Source: Chroococcopsis sp964623815 (lineage in GTDB: Bacteria > Cyanobacteriota > Cyanobacteriia > Cyanobacteriales > Microcystaceae). From it: 64,000 nt of DNA. Position numbers and translations under genes: made by a program. The DNA is taken from contig CAZUVR010000017.1 of assembly GCA_964623815.1 (NCBI GenBank), positions 15,032 to 79,031 of the forward strand, in the 5' to 3' direction. Of this stretch, positions 16,896 to 24,801 are shown piece after piece (the stretch's first letter is position 1; the number at the start of each line of letters is the position of its first letter). Under the pieces are notes generated by a model. The model had not been told where the DNA came from. It was given only the letters and a program-made list of their open reading frames with translations, and did no database searches.

Positions 16896-17627
16896 ATGAC
16901 TGCTAATAGCCAACTTATCTCCGTCAAAGCAGTACAAGCTCTGATGAAAAGAGGGTTCAGCCCCTCGATCGCCCAAAAAAGGCGAGTCGGAACTTGGGAA
17001 TTAGCTTTAGATGGAGACCGTGTTAAACGATTGTTCGATATAGCTTTTTCATTGTCGGTTCTGATAATCTTTTCTCCCCTTTATCTATTGTTAGCGTTAC
17101 TGATCGCCGTCAGTTCCCCCGGGCCGATATTTTACGTTCAAGAAAGAGTGGGAAAAAACTTCAAGCGTTTTAAATGTATTAAATTCCGAACGATGGTGAC
17201 TAACGCCGATGAGGTACTAGAAACCTTGTTAATTAATTCACCTCATCTGCGGGAAGAATTTGAAACTAACTGTAAATTGAAACAAGACCCCCGGGTTACT
17301 TGGGTGGGTAAGTTTCTCCGTCTCACCAGTCTGGACGAGTTCCCGCAATTTTGGAACGTTTTGGTCGGTGACATGAGTGTGGTGGGCCCGCGCCCGCTGG
17401 TTCCGGAGGAACTACACAAATACGGCAATAAAATGGATAAGATTTTGACTATCCGCCCGGGCATCACCGGGCTGTGGCAAGTATCCGGACGTAACGACAT
17501 CCCCTATCCTTTGAGGGTACAGATGGATGTGTATTATGTTAATTCCCGTAATTTCTTCGTCGATCTGTGGATAGTAATTAGAACTTTGGGGGTGGTTCTT
17601 TTTCCCCGGAATAACGGAGCCTACTAG
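16896..17627 (+). CDS. Polyprenyl-phosphate sugar-1-phosphate transferase (exopolysaccharide initiator)
   Basis: 243 residues. A cytosolic N-terminus leads to a membrane segment (LSVLIIFSPLYLLLALLIAV, about 50-70), then GPIFYVQERVGKNFKRFKCIKFRTMV, LDEFPQFWNVLVGDMSVVGPRP and RPGITGLWQVSGRN. These are the signature stretches of the bacterial sugar transferase family (WcaJ/RfbP type), which load the first sugar-phosphate on undecaprenyl phosphate. AAGGAG sits 5 bp before the ATG. It has only the single-helix catalytic domain, as in small PglC-like members, not the long polytopic N-terminus. A terminator follows at 17655. Confidence 0.9.
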   Translation: MTANSQLISVKAVQALMKRGFSPSIAQKRRVGTWELALDGDRVKRLFDIAFSLSVLIIFSPLYLLLALLIAVSSPGPIFYVQERVGKNFKRFKCIKFRTMVTNADEVLETLLINSPHLREEFETNCKLKQDPRVTWVGKFLRLTSLDEFPQFWNVLVGDMSVVGPRPLVPEELHKYGNKMDKILTIRPGITGLWQVSGRNDIPYPLRVQMDVYYVNSRNFFVDLWIVIRTLGVVLFPRNNGAY

Positions 17628-17654
17628 AAAGCAATAACCTATAAGAAACCACTG

Positions 17655-17684
17655 ACTCTCTTGAGATTATCAAGGGAGTTTTTT
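17655..17684 (+). terminator. Rho-independent terminator after sugar transferase
   Basis: ACTCTCTTGA (17655-17664) and TCAAGGGAGT (17670-17679) pair over 10 bp with one G-T wobble and a 5-nt loop, followed by a run of six T (17679-17684). Confidence 0.85.
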
Positions 17685-17824
17685 GGGTGAATATTAATCA
17701 TCGGTTGTAGAGATACCCTAAACTATGATATAAGCATCAGGACAACTCATAATTTTCAACCTCTAACCCTTTTAGGGAAATTAGAGATTATAAAGCTAAC
17801 AATATATCCAAAGTAGTATTAAAG

Positions 17825-18904
17825 ATGAATAAACCCAAAAGAGCTTTGATCACTGGTATTACAGGTCAAGACGGTTCTTATTTAAGCGAACTATTACTAG
17901 AGAACGGTTATGAAGTTCATGGTATCATTCGCCGAACCTCCACTTTCAATACCGATCGAATAGATCATCTCTACATCGATCCTCACTCTCCCGAAGCCCG
18001 ATTATTTTTACACTACGGCGATTTAACCGATGGCACAACCCTGAGGAGAATTCTAGAAGAGGTTCAACCGGTGGAAGTATATAACCTGGGTGCTCAATCT
18101 CACGTCAGGGTCAGTTTCGACTCTCCTGAATATACTGCGGACACAGTGGGGATGGGCACTTTAAGACTTTTAGAAGCAGTTCGGGATTATCAACAACGCA
18201 CTGGGGTAGAAGTGCGCTACTATCAGGCTGGCTCATCGGAGATGTTCGGCAAAGTTCAAGAAATCCCCCAGAAAGAAACAACTCCTTTCTATCCCCGTAG
18301 CCCCTACGCTTGCGCCAAGGTATACGCGCACTGGCAAACCGTCAATTATCGCGAATCTTATGGTTTATTCGCCTGTAATGGCATCCTCTTCAATCACGAG
18401 TCGCCGCGCCGGGGTGAAACCTTCGTGACTAGAAAAATTACTATGGCCCTAGCGCGTATCGTCGCTGGTAAACAGAAGAAAATCTATCTCGGAAATCTCG
18501 ACTCTAAAAGGGATTGGGGTTATGCTAAGGACTACGTCAGGGCTATGTGGCTAATGTTACAACAGGATAGGGCCGATGATTATGTGGTGGCTACCAAAGA
18601 AACCTATTCTGTCAGGGAATTTTTAGACATCGCCTTTAAACACGTTAATCTCGACTGGAAAGATTATGTAGAATTCGATGAGCGCTACCTACGCCCCGCC
18701 GAAGTCGATTTACTCATCGGTGATCCGAGCAAAGCGAAAGAAAAATTAGGATGGACTCCGTCGGTGACATTCGAGCAACTAGTTCATCTGATGGTAGACG
18801 CGGATCTGGCCGCTTTAGGTATACCGGTTAACGATCACCTCAACCCCCAACTGGTAAAAGATATGGCTTACATCCGCAATCGCGTCGGTCTCACAGTAGA
18901 TTAA
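17825..18904 (+). CDS. gmd: GDP-mannose 4,6-dehydratase (Gmd)
   Basis: 359 residues. An extended SDR: RALITGITGQDGSYLSELLL (NADP site), NLGAQSHVRVSFDSPEYTAD, the catalytic YACAK (SPYACAKVYAH) and NGILFNHESPRRGETFVTRK, all typical of Gmd. It converts GDP-mannose to GDP-4-keto-6-deoxymannose in the cytosol. fcl follows 27 bp later and completes GDP-L-fucose synthesis. Confidence 0.96.
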   Translation: MNKPKRALITGITGQDGSYLSELLLENGYEVHGIIRRTSTFNTDRIDHLYIDPHSPEARLFLHYGDLTDGTTLRRILEEVQPVEVYNLGAQSHVRVSFDSPEYTADTVGMGTLRLLEAVRDYQQRTGVEVRYYQAGSSEMFGKVQEIPQKETTPFYPRSPYACAKVYAHWQTVNYRESYGLFACNGILFNHESPRRGETFVTRKITMALARIVAGKQKKIYLGNLDSKRDWGYAKDYVRAMWLMLQQDRADDYVVATKETYSVREFLDIAFKHVNLDWKDYVEFDERYLRPAEVDLLIGDPSKAKEKLGWTPSVTFEQLVHLMVDADLAALGIPVNDHLNPQLVKDMAYIRNRVGLTVD

Positions 18905-18931
18905 ACCCATTCTCTTTAATTTGCCAATATC

Positions 18932-19894
18932 ATGCTCAATTTAAACGAAAAAAAAATCGTAGTTACGGGGGGAGCGGGCTTTTTAGGTCGTCAAGTAGTC
19001 GAGCGATTAAGACTCGCCGGCGCGGACTTAAATAAAATCACCATCCCCCGCTCACGCGATTGCGATCTGCGAGTATTAGAAAACTGCCAGCGTCTGGTTG
19101 ACCAACAGGACATCATCATTCACCTTGCCGCCCATGTTGGGGGTATCGGTTTAAATCGAGAAAAACCTGCCGAGTTATTCTACGATAATTTGATGATGGG
19201 AACACAGTTAATTCACTCTGCCTATAACGCTGGGGTAGAAAAATTCGTCTGTGTCGGTACTATCTGCGCTTATCCTAAATTTACTCCCGTACCTTTTCAG
19301 GAAGATGATCTGTGGAACGGTTATCCTGAGGAGACCAATGCCCCCTACGGCATAGCAAAAAAAGCTCTTTTGGTTCAATTGCAGTCTTACCGGCAACAGT
19401 ACGGATTTAACGGGATCTATCTTCTCCCTGTCAATCTCTACGGCCCCGAAGATAATTTCGATACCCGCAGTTCTCATGTGATACCGGCTTTAATCCGCAA
19501 GGTACACGAGGCACAACAAAGGGGAGATAAACAGTTACCAGTATGGGGTGACGGCAGCCCGACCCGGGAGTTCCTTTATTCTACCGACGCGGCCCGAGGC
19601 ATCGTTATGGCTACCCAGTCTTATGATGAGTCGGAACCGGTTAACCTCGGTACTAATTACGAGATTTCTATTCGAGAGCTGGTCAATCTGCTCGCCGAGT
19701 TGATGGAGTTCGAGGGGGAAATCTTCTGGGAAACTGACAAACCTAACGGACAGCCCCGCAGATGTCTAGATACGAACAGGGCGAGGGAAAAGTTTGGTTT
19801 CGTCGCCGAGGTGAGCTTTCGAGAAGGGCTGAAACGGACGATCGATTGGTACAGGCAATTTGCCGCGAGCGAGGAAATGGCAGGGACGAAATGA
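18932..19894 (+). CDS. fcl: GDP-L-fucose synthase (Fcl/WcaG)
   Basis: 320 residues. VVTGGAGFLGRQVVERL is the NADP-binding motif; HLAAHVGGIGLNREKPAELF and the YGIAKKALL catalytic Tyr-Lys pair, plus VNLYGPEDNFD, are characteristic of GDP-fucose synthase. It epimerises and reduces the Gmd product to GDP-L-fucose. It ends ...GTK with a TGA that overlaps the ATG of purE (ATGA, 19891-19894), so purE translation may be coupled to it. Confidence 0.95.
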   Translation: MLNLNEKKIVVTGGAGFLGRQVVERLRLAGADLNKITIPRSRDCDLRVLENCQRLVDQQDIIIHLAAHVGGIGLNREKPAELFYDNLMMGTQLIHSAYNAGVEKFVCVGTICAYPKFTPVPFQEDDLWNGYPEETNAPYGIAKKALLVQLQSYRQQYGFNGIYLLPVNLYGPEDNFDTRSSHVIPALIRKVHEAQQRGDKQLPVWGDGSPTREFLYSTDAARGIVMATQSYDESEPVNLGTNYEISIRELVNLLAELMEFEGEIFWETDKPNGQPRRCLDTNRAREKFGFVAEVSFREGLKRTIDWYRQFAASEEMAGTK

Positions 19895-20412
19895 CGGAAA
19901 TTTTAGTCGGGGTAATCATGGGCAGCGATTCCGATCTACCGACGATGAAGGAGGCGTTAATAGTTCTAGAAGAATTTCGCATCCCCCATGAGGTAGAAAT
20001 AGTCTCCGCCCACCGGACTCCAGAGAAGATGTTTACCTACGGGAAAAGCGCCCACGAAAGGGGGCTGAAAGTGATCATCGCTGGTGCTGGGGGAGCGGCC
20101 CACCTCCCGGGGATGATCGCCGCCCTGACACCCCTACCGGTGATCGGTGTGCCGGTGGTGACGAAAAATCTGGGAGGTTTGGATTCTCTCTATTCGATCG
20201 TACAGATGCCCGGCGGTATTCCGGTGGCTACAGTGGCGATCGGAAACGCTAAAAATGCAGGACTGTTGGCCGTATCCATATTAGCCGCCCACGATCGGGA
20301 GTTATTGGGGATGGTTCAAACTTATCGCCAGAAACAAACGGAAACGGTACTCGCCAAACAAGATAAACTAGAACGTCTGGGGTATCGAGCTTATCTGGAG
20401 CAGGAACTATAA
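19891..20412 (+). CDS. purE: N5-carboxyaminoimidazole ribonucleotide mutase (PurE)
   Basis: 173 residues from the ATG at 19891 (a longer in-frame reading from 19762 only reads through fcl in another frame). VGVIMGSDSDLPTM, SAHRTPEKMF and IAGAGGAAHLPGMIAALTP are PurE signatures. The enzyme interconverts N5-CAIR and CAIR in purine synthesis. Its start codon overlaps the fcl stop (ATGA). The other purine genes in the window, purL and purF, are 17-20 kb away. Confidence 0.96.
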   Translation: MTEILVGVIMGSDSDLPTMKEALIVLEEFRIPHEVEIVSAHRTPEKMFTYGKSAHERGLKVIIAGAGGAAHLPGMIAALTPLPVIGVPVVTKNLGGLDSLYSIVQMPGGIPVATVAIGNAKNAGLLAVSILAAHDRELLGMVQTYRQKQTETVLAKQDKLERLGYRAYLEQEL

Positions 20413-20450
20413 TAAACGCAAGGAAATTAAAAATATCAAGTTTAGCAATC

Positions 20451-21254
20451 ATGCGTTTAATTATTGCCTTTCTCCTATCTCTATCGCTAATATTAGGTCT
20501 TAATAGCCCGGTTTTAGCGGCGATCGATCAAATTCCCTCAGCGGATCAAATCAAAGCCGGGGAAGCGATCGCTGAAAAAGCACTAGAAGCTACCCATCAG
20601 GGTAAATTCGCCGAAGCGGAACTATATTGGACTGAACTACTGGAACAATTCCCCGATAATCCCGCCGTCTGGAGCAACCGGGGTAACGCTCGCGTCAGTC
20701 AGAATAAACTCGATCAGGCGATCGCAGATTTTAACCATGCGATCGCCCTAGCCCCCGAAGCCACTGATCCCTATCTCAATCGGGGGGCGGCTCTGGAAGG
20801 ACAGGGAAAATATGAGGAAGCGATCGCCGATTACGATCGGGTTTTAGAATTGAACCCTAATGACGCGATGGCTTATAACAATCGCGGTAACGCTCGGGGC
20901 GGTTTAGGGGATTGGCAGTCAGCGGTGAAAGATTTTGAACAGGCCGCCGCACTGGCCCCCGATTTTGCTTGGGCGCAGGCGAATTTAAGTCTAGCCCTAT
21001 ACGAGCTGGGCAAACAGCAAGAGGCGCTGAGAAAAATGAAAAACCTGGTGAGAAAATATCCCATGTTTCCCGATATGAGAGCTGCTTTAACGGCGGTGCT
21101 GTGGAGCAACGGACAACAGGGGGAAGCAGAGAGCAACTGGGTGGCGGCCGTCGGTATGGATCATCGTTATCAAGATCTAGAATGGGTGAAAAAAGTGCGC
21201 CGCTGGCCCCCGGCGATGGTGGGAGCGCTCGATAAATTTTTAAACCTAAAATAG
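20451..21254 (+). CDS. Exported TPR protein, probably thylakoid lumenal or periplasmic
   Basis: 267 residues. The signal peptide MRLIIAFLLSLSLILGLNSP with cleavage near VLAA is followed by about four TPR units (around residues 45-175), seen in repeats such as AVWSNRGNARVSQNKLDQAI, PYLNRGAALEGQGKYEEAIA and MAYNNRGNARGGLGDWQSAV, and a helical C-terminus with a Trp-rich end (WPPAMVGALDKF). TPRs bind partner proteins. The partner is unknown. The gene lies 38 bp after purE and may be in the same transcript, but there is no functional link. Confidence 0.8.
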   Translation: MRLIIAFLLSLSLILGLNSPVLAAIDQIPSADQIKAGEAIAEKALEATHQGKFAEAELYWTELLEQFPDNPAVWSNRGNARVSQNKLDQAIADFNHAIALAPEATDPYLNRGAALEGQGKYEEAIADYDRVLELNPNDAMAYNNRGNARGGLGDWQSAVKDFEQAAALAPDFAWAQANLSLALYELGKQQEALRKMKNLVRKYPMFPDMRAALTAVLWSNGQQGEAESNWVAAVGMDHRYQDLEWVKKVRRWPPAMVGALDKFLNLK

Positions 21255-21359
21255 ATGGGGAAAAGGGGGATTACCTGTTAGGATACAATTAAGAGTAGAG
21301 TTAAATTTTCCTGTCAATTCTGAACGCGTTTAACGTATCTATTGCAAACAACAGCCAGA

Positions 21360-22160
21360 ATGCCACATTTAAAAGTAGTACCATTGAGTCAGCATCAATC
21401 GCCCCTACAGGTTTCCCCTCATTTCTACTCCCTAGATTTAAACCAGATCAATCAAGAATTAGATTCAGCCAGCGCTGAAGAATTGGTTCGGTGGGCGGGG
21501 GATACCTTCGGTGAAGGATTGGTTATGAGTACCAGTTTCGGCATCCAAGCCGCCGTGATGCTTCATCTCGCCACCCGCATCATTCCCGATATTCCCATCA
21601 TCTGGGTCGATACGGGTTATCTACCCGCAGAAACCTATCGTTTCGCCGATGAACTGGCGGATAGACTAAACTTAAATCTCAAAGTTTATCAATCCCCCAT
21701 CAGTCCGGCGAGGATGGAAGCACTACATGGTAAGTTGTGGGCGCAAGATAATGTAGCGGCGCTCAATCGCTACGACCAGATGCGTAAGGTGGAGCCGATG
21801 CAGAGAGCTTTAAAAGAGTTAAAAGCTACTGCCTGGCTGGCGGGATTACGTCGGGATCAAACCGACCACAGAAAAACTCTCAGAAGGGTAGAACGTCAGG
21901 GCGAACAATATAAAATCCTACCGATTCTCTACTGGAACTCGAAAACAATCTACGAATACTTAACTAAATACGATCTCCCCTATCACCCCTTCTTCGATCA
22001 GGGTTATGTGACGGTAGGAGATTGGCACTCCAGCAGACCTCTGATGAGCTACGACGATAACGAGAGAGATACAAGATTTAGAGGTTTAAAGCAGGAGTGC
22101 GGCTTACATTTACCTCTAACTCAAGGAGAAGCTCAGAGTCTCGATTCTAGTACCCTATAA
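21360..22160 (+). CDS. cysH: Phosphoadenylyl-sulfate reductase (CysH)
   Basis: 266 residues from the ATG at 21360 (a TTG at 21342 is in frame but less likely). STSFGIQAAVMLHLA is the pyrophosphate loop; IIWVDTGYLPAETYRFAD, LAGLRRDQTDHR and the C-terminal ECGLH complete the active site. Only the ECGLH cysteine is conserved and the extra Cys pairs of iron-sulfur APS reductases are absent, so it should be the PAPS-using, thioredoxin-dependent type. It acts in assimilatory sulfate reduction in the cytosol. Confidence 0.93.
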   Translation: MPHLKVVPLSQHQSPLQVSPHFYSLDLNQINQELDSASAEELVRWAGDTFGEGLVMSTSFGIQAAVMLHLATRIIPDIPIIWVDTGYLPAETYRFADELADRLNLNLKVYQSPISPARMEALHGKLWAQDNVAALNRYDQMRKVEPMQRALKELKATAWLAGLRRDQTDHRKTLRRVERQGEQYKILPILYWNSKTIYEYLTKYDLPYHPFFDQGYVTVGDWHSSRPLMSYDDNERDTRFRGLKQECGLHLPLTQGEAQSLDSSTL

Positions 22161-22166
22161 GTTGCG

Positions 22167-22190
22167 ATGGGTTAACCAGGTGTAACCCAT
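22167..22190. terminator. Hairpin between convergent cysH and rplI
   Basis: ATGGGTTA (22167-22174) and TAACCCAT (22183-22190) form a perfect 8-bp stem with an 8-nt loop in the 44-bp gap between convergent genes. No T run follows, so termination is only probable. Confidence 0.45.
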
Positions 22191-22204
22191 GACCGGCTTA
22201 AAAA

Positions 22205-22663
22205 TTAAAGCGATACTACTTTAAATTGCACTTCGGCTGTTACTTCGGGGTGTAATTTTATTTGGGCCGTGTAAACGCCGAGATGACCGATTTCGGGGAC
22301 GGTGATACCGCGTCGATCGATCTCTAACTTGGTTTTATCTTGAATTGCATCGGCTACGTCTTGAGTCGTTACCGTACCGAAGATAGCTTCGTTCTCCCCT
22401 ACTTGTTTGGCGATGCTCAAAACACCAGCTTTTTCTAGAGTCGCTTTCTGCGCTAGCGCTTCTTCCCTCAGTGCTAGTAAACGCTGACGTTCCTTCTCTT
22501 TTTTCAGTTCTACCTGTTTAAGTACCCCGGGAGTTGCCATAACTCCTTTTTTTTGGGGTATAAGGTAATTTCTAGCGTATCCGGGGGCCACATCGACTAC
22601 ATCCCCATCCTGTCCCAATTTAGCAACGCTTTGGGTAAGCACTACTTGTAATTTTTTCGCCAT
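22205..22663 (-). CDS. rplI: 50S ribosomal protein L9
   Basis: 152 residues. The N-terminal domain KLQVVLTQSVAKLGQDGDVV followed by VAPGYARNYLIPQKKG is the L9 signature; a long helix (ELKKEKERQRLLALREEALA) leads to the C-terminal domain (IFGTVTTQDVADAI). L9 binds domain V of 23S rRNA and bridges stalk regions of neighbouring ribosomes. It stands alone, convergent with cysH. Confidence 0.97.
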   Translation of the reverse strand: MAKKLQVVLTQSVAKLGQDGDVVDVAPGYARNYLIPQKKGVMATPGVLKQVELKKEKERQRLLALREEALAQKATLEKAGVLSIAKQVGENEAIFGTVTTQDVADAIQDKTKLEIDRRGITVPEIGHLGVYTAQIKLHPEVTAEVQFKVVSL

Positions 22664-22718
22664 CTTGGTTAAAACCTAAAATATTTCCAAAACTATCATT
22701 ATATCAGGAAGGAGAAGA

Positions 22719-23492
22719 TTAAAACACATCTCTTTTGCCGCGTAATCGCCCGATTACCTGTACTGGCTCATTGCTGTTGACGGCTTTTTGAATCGTGGGT
22801 TGCTCGGTGCGAAGAAAGGGGTTGATCCCTTTCTCCCTGCCGATGGTGGAGGGGATAGTGGGGAGGCAAAGAGAACGATCGTGTTTGACGCGCTCGTAAT
22901 ACTCCAGTAAATCTGGGTTATCTGGTTCCACGGTGAGGGCGAAGTTAAGATTTTTCAGGGTGTATTCGTGGGCACACCAAACTCGGGTTTCTTCTGGGAG
23001 CGCTTTGACTTGTGCCAGAGAATCGAGCATCTGAGCTGGAGTCCCTTCAAAAAGCCGCCCACAACCCCCGGAAAATAGGGTATCGCCACAGAATAACTCT
23101 CCCGGCTCTCCTGAGTCGGTAGGGGGGAAATAATAAGCGATATGGGCCCGGGTATGACCAGGCACGAAGAGAACTTCTATCGGTCTTCCGGCGAACTGCA
23201 GACGAGAGCCTCCGTCTAGAAAGACGGATTGCCCTGGTATACGCCCCCGATCCTGACTACCTCCATAAACCGTTACATCGGGGTATCGATCGATTAAAGC
23301 TCGATTAGCGCCTACGTGATCATGATGGTGATGGGTATTAAAAATAGCCACTAAAGGGGCGTTTAGACCTTGTAAACATTCTAGGACAGGTTCCGCTTCG
23401 GCCGGATCGACCACTGCAGATTGAGAATTTTGCTCGTCGTAGAGAACGAAGATATAATTATCCACCCGGGCTGGTAATCTGATCACTTCCAT
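22719..23492 (-). CDS. gloB: Hydroxyacylglutathione hydrolase (glyoxalase II)
   Basis: 257 residues with a metallo-beta-lactamase fold. THHHHDHVGA binds two metals; VPGHTRAHIAYYF, LFCGDTLFSGGCGRLFEG and VWCAHEYTLKNLNFA supply the remaining ligands and the glutathione site. It hydrolyses S-lactoylglutathione to lactate and glutathione. The C-terminal helical domain ends NPFLRTEQPTIQ as in GloB. Divergent from the following glycosyltransferase. Confidence 0.93.
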   Translation of the reverse strand: MEVIRLPARVDNYIFVLYDEQNSQSAVVDPAEAEPVLECLQGLNAPLVAIFNTHHHHDHVGANRALIDRYPDVTVYGGSQDRGRIPGQSVFLDGGSRLQFAGRPIEVLFVPGHTRAHIAYYFPPTDSGEPGELFCGDTLFSGGCGRLFEGTPAQMLDSLAQVKALPEETRVWCAHEYTLKNLNFALTVEPDNPDLLEYYERVKHDRSLCLPTIPSTIGREKGINPFLRTEQPTIQKAVNSNEPVQVIGRLRGKRDVF

Positions 23493-23568
23493 ATATTTTG
23501 TAGATGGCTTTACTAAATTCCGCTAATCCATATTAAACTGTAAACAAATTAAGACAACTTAACTAACC

Positions 23569-24780
23569 TTGAGTACAGCTACCGTTCCCAAAAAACCAAG
23601 CATTTCCATGCTGGTAAGTGACCTCTCCAGTCGAGGGGCGGGGCGATGGGGAGGAGCTATCAGGCCCTTTCTTTTAGCTCAAGCTCTCCGCCGCTCAGGA
23701 CATCAAGTAAAAATTTACGGCTTAGCTTTTGGAGGCGATAGTGCGGAAAATTTTGATACAGAAGTACCGATAAAAGTCGTATCCTGCCCTTATTATCCCA
23801 GTTATACCGAAAGCTGGTCGGTTGTCTCCCGGCTGTTACGAGAAATAGATGGTGATATTCTCTATGCGGTAAAGTTAAAACCCAGTAGTTTCGGCATCGC
23901 TCTTTTAAAAAAATCCCTCGCTCAACGCCCTCTAATACTAGACATCGATGATTGGGAGATGAGTTGGCACGGTGGAGATGATTGGTCGTACCGCCCCACT
24001 CCTAAAGCGCTGTTTTTAGATTTATTCGCTCGAAACGGGAGTTTAAGACATCCCGATCATCCCCTTTATTTAAGCTGGATGGAAAAATTAGTTCATCGAG
24101 CCGATGCGATTACCCGGCATACCCATTTCATCGGTAAACGCTTCGGCGGCGTTTATATTCCTAGCGGCAAAGATGTGGATTTATTCGATCCAGGGCTTTA
24201 TGACTACGATGCCAGCCGTCAAAAATACGGACTGACACCCTATCGGGTTTTGATGTTTCCTGGAGCGCCCCGCCCCTATAAAGGGGTGGAAGATGTTTTA
24301 CAGGCTCTAGAAATACTAGCTCAACCTCAATACAAATTGGTGATCGTCGGCGGTAGCCCTTACGATAATTACGATCGATATTTAAACGAGAAATGGGGGC
24401 GATGGTTGCTCACTATCCCGAAAATCCCCGCTAAATCGATGCCGGAGGTGGTAATGGGAGCTGATGCGGTCGTGGTTCCCCAACATAATACACCCGCTAC
24501 TCTAGCTCAATTCCCTCTCAAATTAACCGATGCTATGGCGATGGGAAAACCTATTCTAGCCACTAAAGTTGGTGATCTTCCCGAAATTATAGCCGATACG
24601 GGCTATCTGGTATCACCTAATTCTCCCTCGGAAATCGCCGCTACTATCGAGTATATTTTTAATAATTTGGAGGAAGCTAAACTTAAAGGCAGGTTAGCCA
24701 GAGAAAGATGTGTCACTTACTACAGTATAGATACTATGGCCGGGATTCTTGACCGAGTCCTCATGCCTTTTTGCCAATAA
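23569..24780 (+). CDS. GT4-type glycosyltransferase next to ABC exporter
   Basis: 403 residues. GT-B fold: the N-terminal half has SMLVSDLSSRGAGRWGGAIR and LILDIDDWEMSW; the donor half has FPGAPRPYKGVEDVLQAL and PLKLTDAMAMGKPILATKVGDLPEII, the nucleotide-sugar-binding signature. The start is a TTG at 23569 without a clear ribosome site; an ATG at 23608 would remove the first strand of the fold, so TTG is preferred. The ABC exporter starts 22 bp downstream, which suggests a shared role in a lipid-linked or exported glycan. Donor sugar unknown. Confidence 0.8.
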   Translation: MSTATVPKKPSISMLVSDLSSRGAGRWGGAIRPFLLAQALRRSGHQVKIYGLAFGGDSAENFDTEVPIKVVSCPYYPSYTESWSVVSRLLREIDGDILYAVKLKPSSFGIALLKKSLAQRPLILDIDDWEMSWHGGDDWSYRPTPKALFLDLFARNGSLRHPDHPLYLSWMEKLVHRADAITRHTHFIGKRFGGVYIPSGKDVDLFDPGLYDYDASRQKYGLTPYRVLMFPGAPRPYKGVEDVLQALEILAQPQYKLVIVGGSPYDNYDRYLNEKWGRWLLTIPKIPAKSMPEVVMGADAVVVPQHNTPATLAQFPLKLTDAMAMGKPILATKVGDLPEIIADTGYLVSPNSPSEIAATIEYIFNNLEEAKLKGRLARERCVTYYSIDTMAGILDRVLMPFCQ

Positions 24781-24801
24781 ATTTTAAATTTATGCCAAAT
24801 T

